A stretch of DNA of 64,000 nt, taken from NCBI GenBank assembly GCA_049840815.1, contig JASGJI010000011.1, positions 310,001-374,000 on the forward strand, in the 5' to 3' direction. Source of the DNA: JASGDN01 sp049840815. Lineage in GTDB: Bacteria; Chloroflexota; Chloroflexia; Thermomicrobiales; UBA6265. The notes under the pieces are model-generated. The model ran no database searches and was not told where the DNA came from. It saw only the letters and a list, made by a program, of their open reading frames with translations. The position numbers and the translations under genes were made by a program. The number at the start of each line of letters is the position of its first letter. Position 1 is the first letter of the stretch. This document shows, one piece after another, positions 16,795-25,473 of the stretch.

Positions 16795-17600
16795 GCTCCC
16801 ACTGCCGCATAGCTGCGTAGACCGCGCCGCCAGATCCAGAGCGCTCCCAGCATGAAGCAGACCGTCCATCCCGCCTGCACGGCGAGGCCGGTCATCACCG
16901 CGTGCGTCGAAAGGTTGGCCACGACGATCTCCAATGGAAAGGAGATCGTGTAGCGAAAGGGCTGAACGTGCAGGAAGCCCTGCATCCAGGCCGGGAAGAG
17001 CGCCAGCGGAATCATCTGGCCGGTGATGAGCCCGGTCAGCAGGCCGCGTCCCCATTCGAGACCGGAAATGTCCTCCAGCCAGAAGCCGAGCGATCCCATC
17101 GCGACATCCAGCCAGAAGAAGATGAGGGCCGCCATCATCGTGCTGACCAGCAGGGCACCCCAGCGCCACGGCGCGACATCGAGCGTCAGCGAATCGCGGA
17201 CGAACCACGCGAAAATGGCGATCATCGGGACGAGGATGACGAGCTTCACGATCTTCTCGGCAATGTTGTTGGCCGCCATCTCGTAGAGGAACGACCCAGG
17301 CCGCGCCAGCCAGACATTCAGGCGGCCTTCGCGGATGGTGTCCGCCATGAACATGGCCAGCCAGGCGCTAGCCAGCATCGTCACCAGGCTGAGCAGCACA
17401 AAATAGGTCGTGATGTAGTTGGCATCCACGGGCAGGTCCGCCCCGGCGGCGATGGCGGCCCGCCATACGAAAGCCGAGATGATCGGCCCGATGATGGTGC
17501 CAAGCATGTAGAAGACGAAATCGCCCGGATACGCCAGCGACCCGGCGATGCCGCCCGTCACCAGCCGCCGGATCAGGCGCAGCACTTCGGCAAGGCTCAT
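16791..17600 (-). CDS. ABC-2 type permease, partner subunit
   Basis: This 269-residue membrane protein is a distant homologue of the next permease. Its equivalent loop is IREGRLNVWLARPGSFLYEM, and LEDISGLEWGRG precedes the later helices. It overlaps the ATPase gene upstream by four bases and the second permease downstream by four bases, so the three should be made in fixed ratio. It probably forms the heterodimeric channel of an exporter. Confidence 0.85.
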   Translation of the reverse strand: MSLAEVLRLIRRLVTGGIAGSLAYPGDFVFYMLGTIIGPIISAFVWRAAIAAGADLPVDANYITTYFVLLSLVTMLASAWLAMFMADTIREGRLNVWLARPGSFLYEMAANNIAEKIVKLVILVPMIAIFAWFVRDSLTLDVAPWRWGALLVSTMMAALIFFWLDVAMGSLGFWLEDISGLEWGRGLLTGLITGQMIPLALFPAWMQGFLHVQPFRYTISFPLEIVVANLSTHAVMTGLAVQAGWTVCFMLGALWIWRRGLRSYAAVGA

Positions 17601-18718
17601 CGCTCACCATCCTTTCCACCCGTCCCGGCACCGGACGACCCGGCGACCGCGGCCCCGGTGAAGAGATCGCGGATGATCTCCTCCACCTCGGCATCGGCGA
17701 CGGCAAGATCGACGAGCGGCCCCAACTGGGGAAGCGTGGCGAGCAGCTCGGACAACGCCTCCCGCTCGACCTCCAGCGCGAGGACGTTTCCGCCGGTCTC
17801 CCCCTCGCCAGCAGGCAGGACACGCACGAGGCCACCCGCGAAAGCATCCGGCGCGACCGTCACCGGCGCGGCGAAGGTCGCGCGGACCCGCTTCCGGGGC
17901 TGCACGCGCTGCACGAGGTCGGTGAGGCCGCCGTCGTAAACCATGCGGCCGTGATTGACGATCATCACGCGCGAACAGAGCGCCTCGATGTCGTCCATGT
18001 CGTGACTGGTGACGACGATGGTCGTCCCGCGCTGGCGGTTGATGCCGGCAAGGAACGAGCGCACGCGGTCCTTCGCCACCACATCGAGGCCGATGGTGGG
18101 TTCATCGAGGAAGACGACCTCCGGGCGGTGGAGCAGCGCCGCGAGGAGTTCCATCTTCATGCGCTCGCCGAGGGAGAGCTTGCGCACCGGCACCTGCAAC
18201 AGGTCCTCGACCTCGAGCAGTGCCGCCAGTTCGTCCAGGCTCTCGTGGAAGAGGGCATCGGAGAGGCCGTACATCTCCTTGTGGAGGAGAAAGCTCTCCA
18301 TGGCGGGGACATCCCACCAGAGCATCGTCTTCTGCCCCATCACCAGCGAGATGCGACGGAGGTAGTCGGTCTTGCGCTCGAACGGACGGTATCCGAGGAC
18401 ACGGACCTCACCACCGGAGGGATCGAGCAACCCGGTGAGCATCTTGAGGGTCGTCGTCTTGCCAGCACCGTTCGGGCCGAGCAGCCCGACGACCTCACCC
18501 GGCTGGATGGAGAACGTCAGCGCATCGACGGCGAGACGGCGCTCCGTCTGGCGATGGATGGCACCCCGAATCGCACCGCGCAGGCCGGGGGCCTGGCGGT
18601 GGAACGTGTAGGTCTTGGAGAGATCCCGAACGGAGATGATGCCACCCTCACGGGCAGCGGAGGACACGAACACATCGCCGGACACAGCAACGCCCGGCTG
18701 CCGAACAGCTGAAACCAT
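17597..18718 (-). CDS. ABC exporter ATP-binding protein
   Basis: The start chosen is the ATG at 18718 with AAGGTG upstream; a GTG at 18724 is possible. The 373-residue ATPase has Walker A GPNGAGKTT, Q-loop GQKTMLWWD, an atypical signature LSLGERMKMELLAALL, Walker B VVFLDEPTIGLD and switch HDMDD. LSLGERMKMELL is the form seen in the ATPases that pair with ABC2_membrane_6 permeases. The ~70-residue C-terminal extension is also normal there. It energises efflux by the two following permeases. Confidence 0.9.
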   Translation of the reverse strand: MVSAVRQPGVAVSGDVFVSSAAREGGIISVRDLSKTYTFHRQAPGLRGAIRGAIHRQTERRLAVDALTFSIQPGEVVGLLGPNGAGKTTTLKMLTGLLDPSGGEVRVLGYRPFERKTDYLRRISLVMGQKTMLWWDVPAMESFLLHKEMYGLSDALFHESLDELAALLEVEDLLQVPVRKLSLGERMKMELLAALLHRPEVVFLDEPTIGLDVVAKDRVRSFLAGINRQRGTTIVVTSHDMDDIEALCSRVMIVNHGRMVYDGGLTDLVQRVQPRKRVRATFAAPVTVAPDAFAGGLVRVLPAGEGETGGNVLALEVEREALSELLATLPQLGPLVDLAVADAEVEEIIRDLFTGAAVAGSSGAGTGGKDGER

Positions 18719-19028
18719 GAACACACACCTTGTATGCCGAGAAGCGAACCGGTCGGGGTGGCGTCCACGCTCGGGTGGGGGACGCGCAAACCACTCCCGC
18801 CACCACGCATGGTGTGGGAGAGCGATTCGACCGGCGAATCGGACCTAGAAGTGGTGGGTTAGGTTACTGCAGGCGTTCAGCATCCGGGTGCCTTTCTCTG
18901 GCGGACCACGGCGTATGGCCCTTGCGAGATGTGCGCCCATCCTAGCACATGGCACATCCGTCGACGCAAGGTGTCACCGTGGGTCGATCCCGTCTGCAAG
19001 GCGTTCCGACCAATCGGGGACGGCGGGC
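18719..19028. other. Intergenic region, no gene seen
   Basis: About 310 bases between the exporter operon and the next minus-strand terminator. It contains a few short inverted repeats (for example TGTGCGCCC near 18942 opposite a GGCACA) and should hold the promoter of the exporter. I see no convincing ORF or RNA gene. Confidence 0.4.
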
Positions 19029-19061
19029 GCTGCATCGGGGGAACGTTTCTCCCGATGCAGC
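19029..19061 (-). terminator. Hairpin after the hypothetical gene at 19096
   Basis: GCTGCATCGGG and CCCGATGCAGC form perfect 11-bp arms around an 11-nt loop, just downstream of the minus-strand stop. Confidence 0.6.
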
Positions 19062-19095
19062 AGCGCGGCGATCGGCCGCGTAGTACCCGCCCCAC

Positions 19096-19674
19096 TCATC
19101 TACCGATAGCCTTGTTTATCGCCTTCTCGCCAAGGCCAGTGACGGCTTCGCGGAGTTCCGCCGACTCCAGTTGTCCGGCACCGAGCACGTAGACCGAGCC
19201 GAGGGCGAAGAGTTCATGGCGAAGCATGATTGGCGGCTCCGGACCCGGATCGGGACCCGGTGGGAACGGTGGCCAGCCGATGGGAGGGATTGGCCACTGC
19301 GGGCAAATCTCTCCGTCGTCCTCCACCTGCTGCCGGCCCAATGCGCGGATGCGTTCCGCCTCACGAGGAAATGCTTGGGCAATCTGCTCCACGTGCATGA
19401 GCTGGTCCAGTTTCGCGTTGGCGACAGCGACGGCATAGGTCCATCCGGGAGGGATGGGTTGTGGGTTGAGCGAAACCTCGTCTCCGATCTTCGCCCAGCC
19501 TGTTCGCAGCCATGGAACAGGGCGCGGATCCAAGTAGGGACGCAGGCGCAACGTCTGGCTATCCAAAGAGCTGGGATCGCCGGAATGCGGCGGAGCATCC
19601 CACATTTCTGGAGGCAGCATTGCGGCCCAGATGCGGGCAAGGCCAATGACAGGCATGCGGATTTCTGTGGCCAT
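19096..19674 (-). CDS. Hypothetical protein, proline-rich
   Basis: The start at 19674 (MATEIRMPVIGLARIW) has GGGAGC upstream and gives 192 residues. No signal peptide or membrane helix is clear. The middle holds SLNPQPIPPGWTYAVAVANA and the C-terminal third a proline-rich tract (WPIPPIGWPPFPPGPDPGPE). I do not recognise a family. A terminator follows and the coding bias looks normal, so it is likely a real gene. Context gives no role. Confidence 0.6.
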   Translation of the reverse strand: MATEIRMPVIGLARIWAAMLPPEMWDAPPHSGDPSSLDSQTLRLRPYLDPRPVPWLRTGWAKIGDEVSLNPQPIPPGWTYAVAVANAKLDQLMHVEQIAQAFPREAERIRALGRQQVEDDGEICPQWPIPPIGWPPFPPGPDPGPEPPIMLRHELFALGSVYVLGAGQLESAELREAVTGLGEKAINKAIGR

Positions 19675-20225
19675 CACGGGGCTCCCTTCAACAGGCAACC
19701 AGCGAGCCAAACCAGACTTTGCCGGCTGCGCCATCACACCAGATGGTGGGCGAATCGCACACAGCGAGGCGAAAGCACATGGTTGGAGTCGCGATTGGAT
19801 GATATGGTCCGATTCCGCGTCCGGTATCGGGGTCGATCATCGTCAGTTGGGTCCAGACCTTGCCCTCATTCTGGCATTTCGCCCCCATCTGCACATGGGG
19901 GAATCCCCCTATTCCCATCGAGCGCGAAGTGCGTATTTCTCGCGTTGGAACGGGTGTAGGCCATCTCCGGGAGGAACCAGCGTCATCGGGCCGTCCGTCG
20001 TCCATTACCGGAGGAGGGGCATAGACGACGGGTCCGTTCCGACGACACATCCACGCTCGTTGGTAGCATTCAGCAAATGTCTTCCCTCCCGACCGTATTC
20101 TGTATACAATCCCAGCATTCTCACATCAGGATCGTCGGAGGCATTCGGGAAACGCCCCGAACCTCCGGCACGGCTGGCAGGCGATGTCGCCTGCGCCATC
20201 CACCATCACAGGAGATGCTGCGTTC
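19675..20225. other. Intergenic region upstream of the fucosidase gene
   Basis: About 550 bases. A minus-strand open frame of up to 76 residues from 19918 to 19688, with four cysteines, lies just upstream of the hypothetical gene, but it has no RBS that I can see. The segment 20085-20110 is locally AT-rich (GTATTCTGTATACAATCC, with a GTATAC palindrome) and is the best place for the promoter of the fucose operon. Confidence 0.35.
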
Positions 20226-21509
20226 ATGGCTGTCGAACCCTCCACGACCTCCGCGAAGGAAGCTCGGATCGCGGCATTCCGCGACGATCACCTCGGGATG
20301 TTCATCCACTGGGGTCCCTATTCAACCCGCAGCATCGAGGCCTCGTGGCCGCTCTTCCGTGGCCTGGTGCCATGGGCCGAATACGAGGCGATGGCCGATG
20401 TCTTCGACCCGCAGGACTTCGACCCCGTGCAGTGGGCGACCCTCGCCAAGAATGCCGGCGCGCGCTACATGGTGCTCACCACGAAGCATCACGACGGCTA
20501 CGCGCTGTGGGACACCCAGCTCTCCGACTATTCCTCTGTCCACCGCAAGGCGAACCGCGACTTCATCACCCCGTACGTCGAGGCCTGTCGCGCCGCTGGC
20601 ATGAAGGTGGGCTTCTACTTCTCCGTCTGCGACTGGCATCATCCTGACTACCCGTTCGAGCTCTCCGGAGCCGGTGCCGAGCGCTTGGCGCGAGCGGAAT
20701 CGAGCTACACGCCGGGATCGCCCCGAACCATCGAGGAGGACCCGGCCCGCTGGGAACGGTACCTGGAGTTCATGCACGGGCAGGTGCGGGAACTCCTGAC
20801 CGACTTCGGGCAGATCGACCTGCTCTGGTTCGACGGCCACTGGGAGCACACGCCGGAGGAATGGAAGACGGCCGAACTGGAGGCGATGATCCACGAACTC
20901 CAGCCAGGTTGCGTCGTGAACAACCGCATCGGCTCTGACGAGTACGCCGATTATGTCACCCCCGAGCAGCACATCCCGGTCACACCACCGGACTACGCCT
21001 GGGAGACCTGCCTCACCATCAACGAAACGTGGGCCTATAACGGGGCGGACCGCGCCTACAAGTCGTCGATCGAACTGATCGCGTCGCTTGCCGAGATCAC
21101 GTCCAAAGGCGGCAATCTCCTCCTGAACGTCGGACCGACGCCGCTGGGTGTGGTACCGCCGGAGTTCGCTTCCCGTTGGGAGGTGATCGCCGACTGGATG
21201 GAGAGGCATGGCGAATCCATCCTCGAGGCCGGTCCGGGTCTCGCGCCGGGGCAGTTCTACGGCCCCTCCACCGGCGCCAAGGACGGCAGCGCGCTCTACC
21301 TCTTCCTGCTCGGCCCCGCGAATGGTGATGTGATCCGCGTGCGCGGTGTCGACCAGAAGGTCATTGGCGCGTCGATCCTCGGGACCGGCCAGCGGCTGGA
21401 GATGGACCACCACGGCGGCCATCTCGAAGGCGGCCTCCTGCGGATCACGGTGCCATCGCAGGCGATCGAGCCGACGATCACCGTCGTCAAGCTCCATCTG
21501 GCGGGTTGA
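20226..21509 (+). CDS. GH29 alpha-L-fucosidase
   Basis: This 427-residue protein releases terminal L-fucose from glycans. The GH29 pattern is clear: GMFIHWGPYS, VLTTKHHDGYALWD, KVGFYFSVCDWHHPDYP, and LLWFDGHW with the aspartate that serves as nucleophile in the family. SKGGNLLLNVGPTPLGVVP follows the catalytic part. No signal peptide is seen, so it probably acts inside the cell on imported fucosides. The start at 20226 has AGGAG upstream at long spacing; an ATG at 20184 is possible. It is the first gene of an L-fucose operon with the two genes that follow. Confidence 0.9.
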   Translation: MAVEPSTTSAKEARIAAFRDDHLGMFIHWGPYSTRSIEASWPLFRGLVPWAEYEAMADVFDPQDFDPVQWATLAKNAGARYMVLTTKHHDGYALWDTQLSDYSSVHRKANRDFITPYVEACRAAGMKVGFYFSVCDWHHPDYPFELSGAGAERLARAESSYTPGSPRTIEEDPARWERYLEFMHGQVRELLTDFGQIDLLWFDGHWEHTPEEWKTAELEAMIHELQPGCVVNNRIGSDEYADYVTPEQHIPVTPPDYAWETCLTINETWAYNGADRAYKSSIELIASLAEITSKGGNLLLNVGPTPLGVVPPEFASRWEVIADWMERHGESILEAGPGLAPGQFYGPSTGAKDGSALYLFLLGPANGDVIRVRGVDQKVIGASILGTGQRLEMDHHGGHLEGGLLRITVPSQAIEPTITVVKLHLAG

Positions 21510-21512
21510 TTC

Positions 21513-22736
21513 ATGACCGATGCCACACGAACCCTCCGCGTCGCCCTGATCGGCGACGCGCAGACCACCCCGCTTTACGCGCTGATCCCAGCCTTCACAG
21601 CTCGCACCGGAATCGCGGTCGAGGTCACGGGAACGGCGGGGCACGCGGCGCTGAATGCGTTGCTCGCCACCGATCTCGATCGCTTCGACCTCGTCTCGAC
21701 GCACATCAAGTACGCGCCGTCGCAGGCGGACGGGCTGTTGCCGCTGGATGACTTGCTGACGCCGGAGGAGATCGCACCATTCCGGCCGATTCCGATGGCA
21801 CTTTCCCGTCGGAATGGGCAACTGATCCAGCTCCCCCGCAACACGGATACACGCCTGCTGGTCTCCCGCCGCTCATGGCTGGACGAGGCGCGGTGCCCAT
21901 CCCCCGCGACGTGGGCGGATCTTGCGGAGACGGCATCCCGACTCACCGACGCGGAGGCCGGGCGCTACGGCTACGCCTTCTGCTGCGCGCCATCCGGGCT
22001 CGTCGGGGAGTTCTTCGAGCTGATGACCGCGTTTGGCGGCCAGTTCGTGACGAACGACGGGCGGATCGACTTCACGGGCGAGGCCGCGCGAGCCTCCCTG
22101 ACATATCTGCACGATCTCGTGGTCGTTCGCCGCGTCACGCCGCCCGCGATGCTGGACTGGGACTTCGGCGATGTCACGCAAGCGTTCCTGCGCGGCGAGG
22201 TGGGAATGGTCGGCGACTGGCCGAGCTCCCTGCCGACGATCGCCGATCCGGCAGTCTCGGCAGCGGCGGGGGATATGGTTTGCAGCCTCTACCCATCCGG
22301 ACCTGCCGGGCGATTCATCTACTCGGGGTCGCATAGCTTCGCGATCACCCGCGCCTGCCGCGACATTCCGGCCGCGAAGGATCTCCTGCTCGCGCTGACG
22401 AGCGCCGAGGGGCAAGTGATCGAGGCGCGGGCTGGGTCGCTGTCGACACGGTCCGACGTGGCCGCGATCATCGACACCGAGACGACCGACCCCGAGAAGC
22501 GAGCGTGGCTGGCGCTGCTGGACGAGACGATGGTGTGTTCCATGCTCTCCTACCCGTCACTGAGGAGCTATCCGCGCATCGAGGCCATCGGGTACGAGGC
22601 TATTTCCGGCGCGTTGCGTGGACGCTTCACGGTGGACGAGGCCCTCGCATGGGCGCAGGAACGCGTCGATGCCGATCCGGCCATCATGGCGGACCTCCGC
22701 GACCGGGCAGCCCAGCAAGGAAGCGATCCCTCATGA
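21513..22736 (+). CDS. Sugar-type ABC substrate-binding protein fold without a signal peptide
   Basis: This 407-residue protein has the fold signature of family 1 sugar-binding proteins: an initial strand RVALIGDAQTTPLYALIPAF, the region ATWADLAETASRL, then GEVGMVGDWPSSLPTI and SGSHSFAITRACRDIPAAKDLL. It starts MTDATRTLRVAL with no hydrophobic leader and no lipobox, and no permease genes are near. Only 3 nt separate it from the fucosidase, and its stop overlaps the dehydratase start, so it belongs to the fucose operon. It may be cytoplasmic, or a true start may have been lost. Confidence 0.78.
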   Translation: MTDATRTLRVALIGDAQTTPLYALIPAFTARTGIAVEVTGTAGHAALNALLATDLDRFDLVSTHIKYAPSQADGLLPLDDLLTPEEIAPFRPIPMALSRRNGQLIQLPRNTDTRLLVSRRSWLDEARCPSPATWADLAETASRLTDAEAGRYGYAFCCAPSGLVGEFFELMTAFGGQFVTNDGRIDFTGEAARASLTYLHDLVVVRRVTPPAMLDWDFGDVTQAFLRGEVGMVGDWPSSLPTIADPAVSAAAGDMVCSLYPSGPAGRFIYSGSHSFAITRACRDIPAAKDLLLALTSAEGQVIEARAGSLSTRSDVAAIIDTETTDPEKRAWLALLDETMVCSMLSYPSLRSYPRIEAIGYEAISGALRGRFTVDEALAWAQERVDADPAIMADLRDRAAQQGSDPS

Positions 22737-24070
22737 CGACGATCACCGCGATCACGACATCGGACCGTCGCTTCCCGCTCCCACCGGGGGATGGCTCCGA
22801 TGCCGTCCACACGAACCCGACCTACGCCTACGCCGTTACGGAACTCCGGACGGACGCGGGGCTGACAGGCATCGGCCTCGCCTTCACGCTCGGCGGAGGC
22901 AACGACCTCGTGACGCAGGCGATCGCATTGCTGGCCGAATCGTTGGCCGGACGCGAGATCGAGGAGTTGATGGCCAGCTTCGGCGAGACGCTGAACGCAC
23001 TGGCGAACCATCCACAACTGCGTTGGCTAGGTCCGCACAAGGGTGTCATCCACCTCGCGCTTTCGTCCATCGCGAACGCCTGCTGGGACCTGTGGGCGAA
23101 ATCGCGCGACGTTCCGCTCTGGCAACTGATCCTCGACCTCTCGCCGGAAGCGCTGGTCGCGACGCTCGACCTCTCGTATCTGGAGGATGTGCTGACCGCC
23201 GAGCAAGCCGTCGCGCTGATCCGGGAGGAGCTTTCAACACGCGACGAGCGAATGCCGATCCTTGCGGCGGGCTATCCGGGGTACGACACGTCGTTCGGTT
23301 GGTTCGGCTACAGCGACGAGCAGATCCGCGACAATGCCGCGCGGGCAACCGCGAACGGTTTCGACGCCCTGAAGCTGAAGGTCGGGCATCGTGATCCCGC
23401 CCGCGACATCACGCGTGCGCGGCTGGTGCGCGCGACGGTCGGGCCAGACGTCCGCCTGATGGTGGACGCCAACCAGCAGTGGACGGTCCCGCAGGCGCTG
23501 GCGATCGGTCGCGAGCTGGCCGATCTGGACCTCTTCTGGATCGAGGAGCCGACGCATCCCGACGACATCGTCGGCCACCGGACGCTGGCGTGGGGGCTTG
23601 CCCCGACGCGGCTGGCGATCGGCGAGCATGTCGCGAACCGGATCGCCTTCAAGAACTATCTGCAACTTGACGCCGCCGGGATCATTCAGGTCGATGCGGT
23701 GCGCGTCGCCGGAGTCAGCGAATTCCTGGCGGTGAGCCTGCTCGCGCGGCAGGCGGGACTGCCGGTGGTTCCCCACGTCGGGGACATGGGACAGATCCAT
23801 CAGCATCTGGTGCTGGCGAACCACATCGCGCTGGGGCTGGAGCCGCTCTTCCTGGAGTACATCCCGCACCTGCGCGAGCACTTCATCCACCCGGCCATCG
23901 TGGAAGGCGGACGCTACCGAACGCCGCAGGAACCCGGCTCGTCGTCCGACCTGCGGGATGATCGAGGAGGCCACTACCACGAGAACCTCCGAATGCGGCC
24001 GGAGAATGGCCCATGGGAAGGGGGACATGAGCCAACCACGCCTTCCAGACGGCCTCTGGACACGCCTTGA
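22733..24070 (+). CDS. L-fuconate dehydratase-like enolase superfamily enzyme
   Basis: This 445-residue enolase-superfamily protein probably converts L-fuconate to 2-keto-3-deoxy-L-fuconate. Visible active-site residues are K214/K216 (KLKVG), D245 (VDANQ), E271 (EEPTHPDD), E298 (GEHV), H348 (VPHVGDMGQ) and E375. The pattern WFGYSDEQI and the HVGDMGQIHQHL loop fit L-fuconate dehydratases. It starts at the ATGA overlap. The last ~40 residues run into the transposase remnant at 24027, so the C-terminus is probably altered, though all catalytic residues are intact. Confidence 0.85.
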   Translation: MTTITAITTSDRRFPLPPGDGSDAVHTNPTYAYAVTELRTDAGLTGIGLAFTLGGGNDLVTQAIALLAESLAGREIEELMASFGETLNALANHPQLRWLGPHKGVIHLALSSIANACWDLWAKSRDVPLWQLILDLSPEALVATLDLSYLEDVLTAEQAVALIREELSTRDERMPILAAGYPGYDTSFGWFGYSDEQIRDNAARATANGFDALKLKVGHRDPARDITRARLVRATVGPDVRLMVDANQQWTVPQALAIGRELADLDLFWIEEPTHPDDIVGHRTLAWGLAPTRLAIGEHVANRIAFKNYLQLDAAGIIQVDAVRVAGVSEFLAVSLLARQAGLPVVPHVGDMGQIHQHLVLANHIALGLEPLFLEYIPHLREHFIHPAIVEGGRYRTPQEPGSSSDLRDDRGGHYHENLRMRPENGPWEGGHEPTTPSRRPLDTP

Positions 24071-24380
24071 ACCACTCCTCCTCCGGACCCGGGGGGCGGT
24101 CGCCCACGCATCCCGGACCAGGCCTGCTTGACTGGCATCCTCTTCATCATCAAGACCGGCATTCCATGAGAGGACCTGCCGGTCGAGATGGTGTGCGGAT
24201 TACCCGCAAAGGGGTCGACACAGGTGAGCGATCGGTTCGGCACTGGAGGGTGGTGAAGCCGCCATTCGCCTGGCGGAACAGGTCTCGGCGGCTCACGATT
24301 CGTTCCGAACGTCGCGGGCCTTTCCCCACCCTTGGCTGCTGCCTCATCTACGCCCACGCGGACCATCGGGTGGTGGAGAC
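24027..24380 (+). pseudogene. Decayed IS5-type transposase remnant
   Basis: Starting at 24027, LPDGLWTRLEPLLL matches the usual N-terminus of IS5-like transposases. In another frame CLTGILFIIKTGIP, a stop where Trp is expected, then EDLPVEMVCG matches the conserved block after it. Near 24283-24363 RSERRGPFPTLGCCLI matches the family's C-terminal end. The central catalytic part is deleted and frames are broken, so the element is dead. I could not identify its terminal inverted repeats. Confidence 0.7.
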
Positions 24381-24422
24381 ATTCCGAATGTCCACACCCA
24401 GGTCCGGTCCCTGGCGACTGAA

Positions 24423-25100
24423 TCAGCGGTTGATCCCTTCCGGTCGTGCTGCCTCCGCGAGTCCGCGCAGAATGAGATCCAGTCCAAAATCGAACTCGGC
24501 CGAGAAGCTGTATCCCGGCTGCATCACATGCTCCGCCATGAATGCGTGCATGTTGGGAAACTCGTCGATCGGCAGGGCTTGAACCACCTCATTCCCACCC
24601 TCCTGCATCGCCGCCGCATCGCCCTGGAGCGGAAGTGCCACCTCCTGGATCACGAAGCCGTAGACGAAGGCATCGAGCAGCGCGTAGATATGGGCGCTGA
24701 ACGCCATCGAGAGGCCCGCTGCCCGATGCAGGCCGATGAGGTCCTCGTGATGACGCAGCGTGGCCGGGCCTGGCGCGGTGCGCGAGTCCATCAGGCTCAC
24801 CGCCCACGAATGGCGAAGCAGGACCGCCCGGGCAGACGAGGCGTGTTCCCGCATCGCGTCCACCCAGTCACCTCCGGGTGGCGGGACATCGATCTCACTG
24901 AAGACCACGTCAATCATGCCATCCAGCAGGGCCTCCCTGTTGGCAACGTGGTAGTAGAGCGCCATCGCCTCGACGCCGAGCTCCTTCGCAACACGCCGCA
25001 TCGTCAGCGCACCGATCCCTTCGGCATCGGCGATGGTCATGGCTGCGGCGAGGACGCGTTCCCGGGTGAGGGGCGTCCGCTTCTCGGGTTTGCGCGGCAT
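24423..25100 (-). CDS. TetR family transcriptional regulator (TetR_C_1 type)
   Basis: This 225-residue repressor has an N-terminal helix-turn-helix (LTRERVLAAAMTIADAEGIGALTMRRVAKELGVEAMALYYHV, residues ~10-52) and an alpha-helical C-terminal domain of the TetR/TetR_C_1 type. GAAGGG precedes the ATG at 25100. It is divergent from a two-gene ABC exporter, and the gap between them has two copies of a palindromic operator. It probably represses itself and the exporter until a drug-like ligand binds. Confidence 0.9.
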   Translation of the reverse strand: MPRKPEKRTPLTRERVLAAAMTIADAEGIGALTMRRVAKELGVEAMALYYHVANREALLDGMIDVVFSEIDVPPPGGDWVDAMREHASSARAVLLRHSWAVSLMDSRTAPGPATLRHHEDLIGLHRAAGLSMAFSAHIYALLDAFVYGFVIQEVALPLQGDAAAMQEGGNEVVQALPIDEFPNMHAFMAEHVMQPGYSFSAEFDFGLDLILRGLAEAARPEGINR

Positions 25101-25137
25101 CTGGATCCCTTCGCTACGCAGAAAACACTGCTTCCCC

Positions 25138-25207
25138 TTGACAATCTTACAACGTAAGAATTAGTCTGTCGCCGTGGATATTCTTACGACGTAAGAATAT
25201 CCACGGC
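25138..25207. promoter_or_regulatory. Tandem TetR-type operators in the divergent control region
   Basis: 25171-25207 is a perfect 37-bp palindrome whose core is TTCTTACGACGTAAGAA. A second copy of the core, TCTTACAACGTAAGA, is at 25146-25160. A TTGACA at 25138-25143 immediately precedes the second copy on the plus strand. Two related sites between a tetR gene and its likely target exporter is the classic arrangement for divergent repression. Confidence 0.75.
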
Positions 25208-25473
25208 AGTCACCGTATTTGCTGGAGTGCCCTTGATGAATGTACCCAGACGTTCCCCGCTTGCCAGCCCATCGCGAAAGGGTGCATCGTCCCTCGAGTG
25301 TACAGAAACTCCGGTGTCCTCCACCACGCAGAGCTCGACTTGAGGCAGATGCGACCACCGCCATGCACCACCGTGGTGCCGGGAAGCCGATGGTCGTAGC
25401 TGGGGAGGCCCGAGTGGCGGATCAGTGACGACAGATCACGTTCGACCCTTGAGTGATCATGAAGGATGTAGGC

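Noticed and set aside
19688..19918. Short minus-strand ORF with four cysteines
   Set aside because: No RBS before any start, and no recognisable motif; possible but not supportable.
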